Assembly: GCA_013824375.1 (NCBI GenBank)
Contig: PNNR01000012.1
Span: 1-33,344 of the forward strand
DNA from: Clostridiales bacterium
GTDB lineage: Bacteria; Bacillota; Clostridia; Christensenellales; CAG-138
Length of the DNA stretch: 33,344 nucleotides
Direction of reading: 5' to 3'
Shown: positions 9,965-18,225 of the stretch, in pieces
Position numbering within the stretch: the stretch's first letter is position 1
Layout: every line of letters begins with the position of its first letter
Made by a program: the position numbers and the translations under genes
The notes under the pieces: generated by a model
Told to the model about the DNA's origin: nothing
Database searches by the model: none
What the model saw: the letters and a program-made list of their open reading frames with translations, nothing else

Positions 9965-10404
9965 AGTTGTTAGGAACAATTGTTATTAAGCAGCATATGC
10001 GTGATTCATCGTAGGAAGGCGCAATATAAGACTGTTAAGGAATTATGAATTTTTGCGCAATCTTATGCAATAAGCCACGACTTCGGTTATGATAGAAAAC
10101 AAAGAAGTTAAGCCGGAATTTTACGGATACAGGCAAGTTGCAGCATCGTCAACGAACAATTATTTTTGAATAATAAGCAAAGATACTTTGTTCAAAACCC
10201 TCATACCACAGAATGCGTATCTCGATCAACAGCACGCACACCGGGTTGGAATAGGCTTAGATATTGAAGATGAAGTCTATCTGGGAGCAAGAATATTCGC
10301 CCGCTACCGATGGAATATGCAGCGATATTCTATAAAATATAAATAGATGCTTCAACGTACTTTTCTCGACACATGAACCTTGAAAGCTGTATATCTGTGC
10401 GATT

Positions 10405-10495
10405 CTTCCCACGCAAATGGCACACCCTGCGAAAGCAGGGGTCGCAAAGCTATAGGGCCTAACGGCAGAAATGCCCACGGTAGCCAGTTTCCGAA
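10405..10495 (+). ncRNA. Cyclic-di-GMP-I riboswitch (GEMM) aptamer
   Basis: ACGCAAATGGCACACCCTGC-GAAA-GCAGGGGTCGCAAAGCTATAGGGCCTAACGGCA-GAAA-TGCCCACGGTAGCCAGTTTCCG; carries the GEMM-I core (hairpin with GAAA tetraloop, CGCAAAGCTATAGGGCCTAA, GGTAGCCAG). Confidence 0.93.
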
Positions 10496-10558
10496 TGAAG
10501 AACTCACGTTTCACACGATGGCCGGTTACGGTTTAATTGTGTTACAAAAAACGGCGCC

Positions 10559-10600
10559 GGTTCAGATTCACTTTGGGATTTGGACCGTTATTATTTTCTT
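10559..10600 (+). terminator. Candidate intrinsic terminator / riboswitch expression platform
   Basis: GGTTCAGATTC-ACTTTG-GGATTTGGACC: 11-bp RNA stem (including G-U pairs), followed by the U-rich GUUAUUAUUUUCUU; lies between the aptamer and the first Tad gene. Confidence 0.65.
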
Positions 10601-10673
10601 AGGGCTTCATTGACCGCTTTACAACGCCTTGCAATCCTCAACAGACCAATTTTTATGACGTAGGAGAAAAAAC

Positions 10674-11300
10674 ATGCAGGCATGGCTGCCTATCGTATAT
10701 GGCACAATCTCGGGAGGGTTACTAGCGGTTCTGGCGCGGCTTCTCTGCGGGGTATTACTAAAAAATCGCGGCCTTGCCCCTAACATTGGGCGCAAACACT
10801 TTTGGATTATGCTTGCGAGCATGGCGCTGGTTGGCGGTATCATCGGCTGGCGGGCGGGGGTCTCGTTTCAGGGACTGTACCTGCTGCTCATCCTTCTCGT
10901 TGCGGCCTGCGCGTTTTATATCGACGCGAAGAACCGCGTGATCCCAAACGAGCTGGTGCTCTCGATCCTCATTTTATCAGCGGTGTTCGGGATCACAGGC
11001 GCGATCCGTTTTCAAATCTGGCACTCCCTCTTGGGGCTCGTTGTGTGTTTCATCATCTTCTTTCTGCCCGGTCTGTTTGGAAAACAGGTCGGTGCGGGAG
11101 ATGTCAAGCTCGCCGCCGCCATGGGGTTTGCGTTGGGGCTGACCGGCAGCCTGTACGCGATCGCGTGCATGGGTGCGCTGGTACTCATATATACCTTCCT
11201 CGATAATCGCCTGCCGCTCGCGGAGCGGCTCAAGACAATGATCCCTATGGGACCGTTTCTTGCGATTGGATTGGTCGCGGTGTCGATCATCCTTTCATAG
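10674..11300 (+). CDS. Prepilin peptidase, A24 family (CpaA/TadV-like)
   Basis: Polytopic; FYIDAKNRVIPNELVL and GAGDVKLAAAMGFALG aspartyl protease motifs. Confidence 0.92.
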   Translation: MQAWLPIVYGTISGGLLAVLARLLCGVLLKNRGLAPNIGRKHFWIMLASMALVGGIIGWRAGVSFQGLYLLLILLVAACAFYIDAKNRVIPNELVLSILILSAVFGITGAIRFQIWHSLLGLVVCFIIFFLPGLFGKQVGAGDVKLAAAMGFALGLTGSLYAIACMGALVLIYTFLDNRLPLAERLKTMIPMGPFLAIGLVAVSIILS

Positions 11301-11504
11301 CGGCTTCCCGGTTATGCTGTTAAGCCAGCCAAGACTGGAGTTGTACCCGCAAAACACCTTGAAAACCGCGATGTGATCAAATCTGTGAAGATCATATCGG
11401 ATGAATTTCGCTACTTGGCTCAAATGTCAGAACGGTCTGCATCCTCTGATAGAACGTTCGGCGTCAAGTTCGCGAAGAATCTCATGGAAAGGAGGATATT
11501 ATCA

Positions 11505-11657
11505 ATGAAAAAGTTTTTCATGAATGAAGAAGGCCAGGGCATGGTGGAATACGGCCTCATCATCGCGCTCGTCGCGGTCGTCGTGATTGCGGCCATCGCG
11601 CTGCTCGGCAACGGCGTGAGCAACACCTTTAACACGATCACTAACAAACTGGGCTAA
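11505..11657 (+). CDS. Flp/Fap-type pilin, first copy
   Basis: MKKFFMNEEGQGMVEYGLIIALVAVVVIAAIALLGNGVSNTFNTITNKLG: Flp G/XXXXEY processing motif; AAAGGAGG RBS upstream; start trimmed from 11373. Confidence 0.92.
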   Translation: MKKFFMNEEGQGMVEYGLIIALVAVVVIAAIALLGNGVSNTFNTITNKLG

Positions 11658-11696
11658 GGAAGCGCATCGATACTCAAGAGAAGAGGATGCAGTAAG

Positions 11697-11846
11697 ATGG
11701 TATTTTTCTGTTTAAATGAAGAAGGTCAAGGGCTTGTCGAGTACAGCCTGATCATTTTGCTTGTCGCGTTTGCCGTCATCGGCGCGCTGACGCTGCTCGG
11801 ATCAAACGTCACCGCATTTTTTAGGAATTTTGCGAATAATTTCTAA
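11697..11846 (+). CDS. Flp/Fap-type pilin, second copy (49 aa; absent from supplied ORF track)
   Basis: Manual translation MVFFCLNEEGQGLVEYSLIILLVAFAVIGALTLLGSNVTAFFRNFANNF*; same EEGQGxVEYxLI motif; AAGAGGA upstream of ATG. Confidence 0.88.
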   Translation: MVFFCLNEEGQGLVEYSLIILLVAFAVIGALTLLGSNVTAFFRNFANNF

Positions 11847-12000
11847 TATGCGAAAGCGTGATTCGCGCAACGTTGCAGACAGCATGGTGGAAAGGCGTAT
11901 TTGGCGTCGTTGTTTCTTTCGTTAATCGAAGGTGTGATTCCATCGGATTGTATTTTTTCTCTGAGTGAGAGGATTCCGAAAACTGACCCTGTTTGAACTG

Positions 12001-12096
12001 ACGCAAAGGCCAGCTGACCGCTTGGTTTTGCGTACAGATCGGAGACAGGATTTCCGGAATGAGAACGACCATTTTATTAGGGCGTTCTCATTCCGG
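12001..12096 (+). other. Tandem hairpins in the pilin-tadE intergenic region
   Basis: ACGCAAAGGCCA...TGGTTTTGCGT (12001-12033, imperfect) followed by a perfect 14-bp inverted repeat CCGGAATGAGAACG (12054-12067) / CGTTCTCATTCCGG (12083-12096), 15-nt loop. Confidence 0.6.
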
Positions 12097-12217
12097 TACT
12101 CATTCGTTTTGGCATCTTCGGTATCTCTGACGCTGTGGTCTAGTCTGCAGCGCGAGAGATGCGGATGATGAAGCATCAACACCTTAACGCCAACGATTTA
12201 AAAAGGAGGGAGAAGCC

Positions 12218-12649
12218 GTGAAGAAGATTCTATTGAAACGGAAACTGACACGAAAACGCCGCGAAGGCGGGCAGTCTGCGGTTGAGCTGGCGTTGACGCT
12301 CCCTCTGCTGCTGCTTCTGATTTTCGGCATGTTGGAAATGGGATGGGTTGCCTCCACAAAACTTTTACTGGATAATGTCACGCGGGAAGGCGTCCGCTCC
12401 GGCATCATCGCGACCAGCACTTCTGCAAATACGGCGGATGTGATTGAGCGCATCAACGGTATGAAACCAGATTATCTTCCGGGCACATTCTCAGTAACGG
12501 TCACTTATTCGACCCCTTCCAGCTTTCGCGACGGAGACATCACAGTTGTGACGACATATAATCTCGCACCGCTAACGCCGCTGACAGGATTTTTGACGGA
12601 AGACGGTACATTCCATCTGCGCTCGGAATGTACGATGAAGATGAGTTAG
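12218..12649 (+). CDS. TadE-like pseudopilin/pilus assembly protein
   Basis: RREGGQSAVELALTLPLLLLLIFGMLEMGWVASTKLLLDNVTREGVRSG is a TadE-like N-terminus. Confidence 0.88.
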   Translation: MKKILLKRKLTRKRREGGQSAVELALTLPLLLLLIFGMLEMGWVASTKLLLDNVTREGVRSGIIATSTSANTADVIERINGMKPDYLPGTFSVTVTYSTPSSFRDGDITVVTTYNLAPLTPLTGFLTEDGTFHLRSECTMKMS

Positions 12650-12681
12650 CGCAGAGCCGGAAACTCTCGCAAAGGGAAGAC

Positions 12682-12893
12682 AAAGAGTGCTAAAGAAAAG
12701 AGTGCTAAAGAAAAGAGTGCTATAGAAAAGAGTGCTAAAGAAAAGAGTGCTAAAGAAAAGAGTGCTATAGAAAAGAGTGCTAAAGAAAAGAGTGCTAAAG
12801 AAAAGAGTGCTATAGAAAAGAGCGCTATAGAAAGAGTGCTAAAGAAAAGAGTGCTATAGAAAAGAGTGCTAAAGAAAAGAGTGCTATAGAAAG
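12682..12893 (+). repeat. 15-bp minisatellite, about 13 full units plus flanking partial units
   Basis: Units A = AAAGAAAAGAGTGCT and B = ATAGAAAAGAGTGCT in the order AAB AAB AAB B' AB A(B partial); B' (12827-12840) is a 14-bp unit lacking one A; unit 9 has AGC instead of AGT. Confidence 0.97.
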
Positions 12894-12905
12894 GACGCGG
12901 TTGCA

Positions 12906-13925
12906 ATGAAAGCATGGTTGAAACAGCTTTTCCATTGGCTACGAAGCCAAGAATGCGGGCAATCACTGCTCATTATCATATTCGCAATAACAGCAATGAT
13001 CGGGGTTGCAGCGACAGTCACTGACCTGGGCGTAGCATATGTCAAGACGGCGCAAACGCAGACTGCGGTGGATGCAGCCGTACTTGCTTCCGGAATGACG
13101 CTGCCGGTCAAGAGTGGAGACACGGCCGCTATTGCAAAAACGACTGCGGTTGCAAAAGAGTACCTCGTGAAAAACGGCGTCACCGATACGACAAATACAA
13201 CCGTTACGCTGGGAGACCTCAGCGGAGGCAGTTACTATTCTGTCTATGTGAACCAACCCGCTTCTGCGGACACTGCGTTTGCTAAGATTTTCGGCATCAA
13301 TGTCATCACATTTCAGCGCGATGCCAAGGCAAAGGTTGTGACGTGCACCGCGCTTTCCGATCTGGTGCCGCTGTCGATCCGACAGAGCGTTTTAGAGCAA
13401 ATCATCGCGGAAGGCAAATCGATGCACGCCATTTTGAAATATGGATTGAAAGACGAAAACGTCGATAACGGCGCGTTCGGCGCGATCGATCTCGACGGTG
13501 TCAAGGGCGGCGGCGCAAACGACTATACCAACTGGCTTGCAAACGGTTATCAGGCGAAACTGACGGTCGGTACGGTGCTGCCCATCGAGCCGGGCAACAT
13601 GACCGGGCCTACGTATTCCGGCATCGTAGAACGCTACAACGCGTGCACGCATTACGCTTCCGAAGGCGGATGTAAAATCACGAAATATGTCGATGACTGC
13701 CCGCGCGTAATGAAGATTTCGGTCATCGAATATACGGACAGCTCCAACAAATACGTTCGCATCAAAGGGTTTGCGGCGTTCGTACTGGAAGACTATTCGA
13801 CCTATGCGGATAAGGGATGTGTCATTGGTTCTTATGCGAACATGGTCAACATTGGCTCGGCCGACGGGGATCTGACCGGAACCAAGCCAGCGTTCGGCGT
13901 TTACAGTCTGGTCTTGACGAACTAG
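12906..13925 (+). CDS. TadG-like pilus assembly protein (Tad N-terminal domain)
   Basis: CGQSLLIIIFAITAMIGVAATVTDLGVAYVKTAQTQTAVDAAVLASGMTLP matches the TadE/G-like N-terminal pattern; located in the tad operon. Confidence 0.87.
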   Translation: MKAWLKQLFHWLRSQECGQSLLIIIFAITAMIGVAATVTDLGVAYVKTAQTQTAVDAAVLASGMTLPVKSGDTAAIAKTTAVAKEYLVKNGVTDTTNTTVTLGDLSGGSYYSVYVNQPASADTAFAKIFGINVITFQRDAKAKVVTCTALSDLVPLSIRQSVLEQIIAEGKSMHAILKYGLKDENVDNGAFGAIDLDGVKGGGANDYTNWLANGYQAKLTVGTVLPIEPGNMTGPTYSGIVERYNACTHYASEGGCKITKYVDDCPRVMKISVIEYTDSSNKYVRIKGFAAFVLEDYSTYADKGCVIGSYANMVNIGSADGDLTGTKPAFGVYSLVLTN

Positions 13926-13936
13926 GATTTTTCATC

Positions 13937-13986
13937 GGGTTGGGAATGGATCGCTCGGAATAGAGGACGCACCCGTTTCCCAACCC
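13937..13986 (+). other. Intergenic stem-loop between tadG-like and cpaB-like genes
   Basis: GGGTTGGGAA (13937-13946) / TTCCCAACCC (13977-13986), perfect 10-bp stem with 30-nt loop, no T-tract. Confidence 0.6.
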
Positions 13987-14000
13987 AAATCGGAGGTTGC

Positions 14001-14777
14001 ATGAAAAAGGTTGTTCTCTTCGCGATCATCGCGGCGCTCTGTGCGGGCGCCTTGTTGTATTTTTATCTAGGCAAGCTGGAAGCGCAGAAAGAAGTCAAGA
14101 TCGAGTATGACAACGTACTGGTCGCCGCGGCGGATATTCCCGCGTTCACACCGATCTCAATCGAGATGCTGACATTCAAACAGATTCCGAAGGGGTATGC
14201 GCATCCGCAAGCCGCACATACGGTTGAGGAAGTGGTCGGCTATGTTACCGAGCGAGACGTTCTTGCAGGCGAAGAGATCATTCCGACAAAACTCAAACAG
14301 TTCGGCGAAACAGACAGCGGACTATCCTACGTCGTGCCGGAAGGCATGCGCGCGGTTACGGTTGCAGTTGACGAAATCTCTGGCGTCGCGGGATTTTTGA
14401 AGCGTGGGGACTATGTAGATGTGCTTTCCTATACGACAGCGTCCGTCCAAATCGAAAAGACGGAACAAGCGGCGGACGGAACTCAACTAACTACACAATC
14501 CACGCAGTCCGTCAACACGACGGTGGTCGCGGCGCAAAACGTTCAGGTTGTTGCGATCGGCATGTCGCTTTCTGCCGCATCTACCGATGCAGCGGATAAC
14601 GCGGCCGCGGTTGGTTATAATAGTGTAACGCTGTTGCTGACACCGGAAGACGCAATGCGTGTGATGCAAGGCTCAAAGAGCGGTATTATTATGCTGATCC
14701 TCCGTGCGTCGGGCGACCACGCTCCCAACACGGAAAAACCGATTGTGAACGACACGCTGTTGGAACAGGCAAAGTAA
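14001..14777 (+). CDS. cpaB: Flp pilus assembly protein CpaB/RcpC (SAF domain)
   Basis: N-terminal TM, VLVAAADIPAFTPISIEMLTFKQIPKGYAHPQAAHTVEEVVGYVTERDVLAGEEI...VPEGMRAVTVAVDEISGVAGFLKRGDYVDVL. Confidence 0.93.
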   Translation: MKKVVLFAIIAALCAGALLYFYLGKLEAQKEVKIEYDNVLVAAADIPAFTPISIEMLTFKQIPKGYAHPQAAHTVEEVVGYVTERDVLAGEEIIPTKLKQFGETDSGLSYVVPEGMRAVTVAVDEISGVAGFLKRGDYVDVLSYTTASVQIEKTEQAADGTQLTTQSTQSVNTTVVAAQNVQVVAIGMSLSAASTDAADNAAAVGYNSVTLLLTPEDAMRVMQGSKSGIIMLILRASGDHAPNTEKPIVNDTLLEQAK

Positions 14778-14785
14778 GGGATATC

Positions 14786-15913
14786 ATGGATAGTGTTCGC
14801 ATTATGCTGGCGGCGCATTCCGCCGACGACAGAAAACTGATTTCCAGTCTGCTGACGGATGAGGCGCTCCGCGTTGTCAGTTCGTTCCGACCGGATGCAG
14901 ACGGGCTGAGGAAAGCCTCTTCCCAACCCGCGGACGTGCTGCTGGTCGGCACGCGCGCGCAACCAACGCAGGAGCTTGATTTCGCGGAGCGAATGTTCAC
15001 CACACGAAGCGATATCACGATCATCCTGCTTGCGCCTGCGCTGGACAGCCGCACGCTCGCACGCGCGATGGAATGCGGTATCGCGCGCGTGATAGACATC
15101 AGCAGCAGCGAGCATGACATCTGTTCGCATATCACGGCGACGGCGCACCGCGACCTGAATCGCAGAAACACAACGCAAAAAATAGCAAGCTACGATTCCA
15201 AGATCGTCGCTTGTTATTCACCCAAGGGTGGTGTTGGCAAGACAACGCTTGCTGTCAACCTCGCCTATGCTCTCGCGACAATGAACAAGAAAGTAGCGCT
15301 GATCGACCTGAGCTTACAATTCGGGGAGGTTGGCGTTTTTTTGGATATCGCCAAGGGAGATACAATTGCGGATATGGTGGAGGAGCATTCTTTTGAGCTT
15401 TCCACCATCAAGAGCTATCTCATTCGGCATCAGAGCGGAATTCAAGTTATGCTCTCCAGCAGTTCGCCTGAGTATGCGGAACTGATTCAATCAACGCACA
15501 TCAACGCGATTCTATCCACGCTACGGACGGAGTTTGACTATGTCGTGGTTGACATGGGTGTCACCTTCGGGGACTGCGCGATTGCTGCGATGGAGACCGC
15601 GGATACAATATTGCTTGTAGTCAACGAGGATATCGCGTCACTTCACGACGCGAAGCGCAGTATAAAAGTTATGGAGGCGCTCAATCAACAGGATAAGCTC
15701 AGGATCGTTGTAAACAAGGATGGCATTTCAACCATCACGGTGAAAAATGTAGCGAACCTGCTGGAGGCGACACCCGTACTTGTGATTCCATTTGATCTAA
15801 AGGCGGCGATGCTTGCCGTTAACCGGGGAATTCCGATGCTCAGCTGTGCGCCAAATTCCAAGGCGAGCAAAGAAATTCGCGCCTTCGCGCAAGCCATGAT
15901 CCGGAGGATGTAA
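14786..15913 (+). CDS. CpaE/TadZ-like ParA-family ATPase with N-terminal (pseudo)receiver domain
   Basis: YSPKGGVGKTTLAVNLAYALATMNKKVALIDLSLQFGEVGVFL deviant Walker A MinD/ParA fold; position in tad operon. Confidence 0.92.
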   Translation: MDSVRIMLAAHSADDRKLISSLLTDEALRVVSSFRPDADGLRKASSQPADVLLVGTRAQPTQELDFAERMFTTRSDITIILLAPALDSRTLARAMECGIARVIDISSSEHDICSHITATAHRDLNRRNTTQKIASYDSKIVACYSPKGGVGKTTLAVNLAYALATMNKKVALIDLSLQFGEVGVFLDIAKGDTIADMVEEHSFELSTIKSYLIRHQSGIQVMLSSSSPEYAELIQSTHINAILSTLRTEFDYVVVDMGVTFGDCAIAAMETADTILLVVNEDIASLHDAKRSIKVMEALNQQDKLRIVVNKDGISTITVKNVANLLEATPVLVIPFDLKAAMLAVNRGIPMLSCAPNSKASKEIRAFAQAMIRRM

Positions 15914-15915
15914 GC

Positions 15916-17223
15916 ATGGGACTATTGGAGCGATTGGATAAAAAAACGCCTGCCATGCAAACCGGCGGATCGCAGGCAGAGGCGGACGAAAACGCCGCGC
16001 TGCGGGATAAGGTACATTATCAGGTTGTCGAAGCGCTTAACAAGCGCGACGAAAAGCACAGCGGCGGCACGAGCGAAGTGGATACACGCGCGATCATAGA
16101 AGCCGCTCTGGAGCAGCACGCTGCCACTATGGCACGGCCGGAGCGCAACCGAATCGCTATCGAGATTTACGATTCGATCCGCGGCCTGGGCCCGCTGGAA
16201 AAATTATTGGCCGACGAAACCGTCACCGAAATCATGGTCAACGGCGCGAAGCAGGTTTTCGTGGAACGCAAGGGCAAGTTATTGCAGAGCGACGTGACGT
16301 TTTATGACAACGAGCAACTGCTCAATGTCATCGACCGCATCGTCTCGCCGTTGGGAAGACACATAGACGAGGCAAACCCCATGGTAGACGCGCGTTTGCA
16401 AGATGGGTCGCGCGTCAATGCGGTCATCGCGCCGCTCTCGCTGAAAGGGCCGATTCTGACGATTCGAAAGTTTTCAAAAACCCCGTTGACCGTTCAGAAT
16501 CTGATCGATTTCGGGAGTTTAACGATCAAAATGGCGGCATTTCTCGAGGCTTGTGTCAAAGGCAGACTCAACGTTGTTGTCTCCGGTGGTACCGGCAGCG
16601 GAAAAACCACGTTGCTCAATGTGCTTTCCGCTTACATCCCGAATGACGAACGTATCGTCACTATCGAGGACGCGGCGGAAATCCAGCTCCAACAGCAGCA
16701 TGTGCTGACGCTGGAAGCCAGACCGGCAAACCTGGAAGGAACCGGACAGATCACCATTCGCGATCTCGTACGAAACGCGTTGCGTATGCGTCCTGATCGG
16801 ATCATCGTCGGTGAGGTTCGCGGCGGAGAAGCGCTGGACATGCTGCAGGCGATGAATACGGGCCATGACGGCTCGCTGACGACCGGCCACGCGAACTCAT
16901 CGCGCGATATGCTTTCACGTTTGGAGACTATGGTGCTCATGGCGGGCATGAACCTGCCGATTCCCGCGATTCGTCAACAGATCGCGTCCGCTATTGATAT
17001 CATCGTGCAGCAGTCGCGTATGCGCGACGGCAGCCGCAAGGTGATTGGCATCAGCGAGGTGCTCGGCATGGAAGGCGACATTATCGTCATGCAGGAAATA
17101 TTCACCTACGATTATGGCGACGGGCGCACACCCGGACGCTTCCGCGCGACCGGAATCAAGCCGCGTTGCGCAGATAAACTCGTTGCGGCAGGCGCAGGCC
17201 TTAAAGACGAATGGTTCCAGTAA
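15916..17223 (+). CDS. tadA: Tad secretion ATPase TadA/CpaF
   Basis: [99 protein letters not shown]. Confidence 0.97.
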   Translation: MGLLERLDKKTPAMQTGGSQAEADENAALRDKVHYQVVEALNKRDEKHSGGTSEVDTRAIIEAALEQHAATMARPERNRIAIEIYDSIRGLGPLEKLLADETVTEIMVNGAKQVFVERKGKLLQSDVTFYDNEQLLNVIDRIVSPLGRHIDEANPMVDARLQDGSRVNAVIAPLSLKGPILTIRKFSKTPLTVQNLIDFGSLTIKMAAFLEACVKGRLNVVVSGGTGSGKTTLLNVLSAYIPNDERIVTIEDAAEIQLQQQHVLTLEARPANLEGTGQITIRDLVRNALRMRPDRIIVGEVRGGEALDMLQAMNTGHDGSLTTGHANSSRDMLSRLETMVLMAGMNLPIPAIRQQIASAIDIIVQQSRMRDGSRKVIGISEVLGMEGDIIVMQEIFTYDYGDGRTPGRFRATGIKPRCADKLVAAGAGLKDEWFQ

Positions 17224-17280
17224 ACTTGAAGTGATGGGACAGACTACAACAATGAACGGATCGGAAAGGAGCTGGAGAAT

Positions 17281-18210
17281 ATGATTCGAGCACTGGTCGT
17301 CGGGACGGTTGTGATCGCGCTATATTTCTTCTTCTATCTGATCGCTGTTGCGCGGACGAAAAATAAGCGCAAGATGGACGAACGAGTTCGCTTGTTCTTT
17401 GATCTCGGTTCGGAAGGAAACACCAGCCGCCGCGCGAACAAGGAAAGAAACAAAAAGAATCCGCTACGATTGGATCAAATCGCAGACGAGCTCTATGTCG
17501 CCGGCATTGCCTTGCGCGCGGAAGAGTTCATCACGCTTTGGATCATGACTGGCGGCGTAATCCCCGCTATCGCGCTGTTCCTAGGCGCACCGCTCACGGT
17601 TTGTATCGCATTAATTATCGTCGGCGCAGCGTTGCCAATTGTTCTTGTTGCGATCAAAAGGAACAAACGTCTTGCGTTACTTGGCACACAGCTGTCAGAT
17701 GCGTTTTCGATCATCTGCAACGCACTTCGTGTAGGCCAGTCGTTTCAATCTGCGATGAAAAACGTTGCAGACGAGATGGAAGAACCCATCTCTCGCGAGT
17801 TCATGCGTGTCTACCGTGAAACGCAATACGGCATGCCACTCGAGACTAGCCTAGGCCGTCTCGTGAGTCGCACGAAAAATTCGGATTTGGAGCTGATGTG
17901 CTCCGCCGTCATCATTCAGCGGCAGATTGGCGGAAACCTCGCGATCATTCTGCAAAACATTTCTGACACGATCAATCAGCGCATACGTCTGCGCGGAGAG
18001 ATACGCACTATGACTTCTGCGGGGCGCATGAGCGGTTATATCATTGGTGCGCTGCCGGTGTTCATCATATTGCTGCTGATGTTCATCAACCCCGGTTATA
18101 TCAACATGTTTTTTATAACGAGCACGGGTCGGATCATGCTGCTCGTCAGTGTGGTGTTGGAGACCATCGGTTTCTTGATTGTTAGAAAAATTGTCAATAT
18201 TAAAATGTAG
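17281..18210 (+). CDS. tadB: Tad inner-membrane platform protein TadB (T2SF domain)
   Basis: T2SSF domain pattern (LPDAFSIICNALRVGQSF-like LSDAFSIICNALRVGQSFQSAMKNVADEMEEPISREF...), C-terminal TMs; directly after tadA. Confidence 0.92.
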   Translation: MIRALVVGTVVIALYFFFYLIAVARTKNKRKMDERVRLFFDLGSEGNTSRRANKERNKKNPLRLDQIADELYVAGIALRAEEFITLWIMTGGVIPAIALFLGAPLTVCIALIIVGAALPIVLVAIKRNKRLALLGTQLSDAFSIICNALRVGQSFQSAMKNVADEMEEPISREFMRVYRETQYGMPLETSLGRLVSRTKNSDLELMCSAVIIQRQIGGNLAIILQNISDTINQRIRLRGEIRTMTSAGRMSGYIIGALPVFIILLLMFINPGYINMFFITSTGRIMLLVSVVLETIGFLIVRKIVNIKM

Positions 18211-18225
18211 GGAGGAGGATGCCGG

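Noticed and set aside
10380-10613. 77-aa plus-strand ORF over the riboswitch
   Set aside because: Sequence is explained by the conserved GEMM-I aptamer and candidate terminator; no protein family resemblance.
11922-12182. Short ORFs in the pilin-tadE gap (11922-12182 minus, 11965-12168 plus)
   Set aside because: Cross the strong inverted repeats, no RBS or known motif; treated as non-coding.
12682-12893. Array considered as CRISPR
   Set aside because: Units are directly contiguous 15-mers with no unique spacers and no cas genes nearby.
12646-12966. 106-aa minus-strand ORF with hydrophobic LALFSIALFS repeats
   Set aside because: It is the antisense translation of the 15-bp array; begins inside the tadG-like gene, no RBS or family similarity; its length comes only from the repeat having no stop in that frame.
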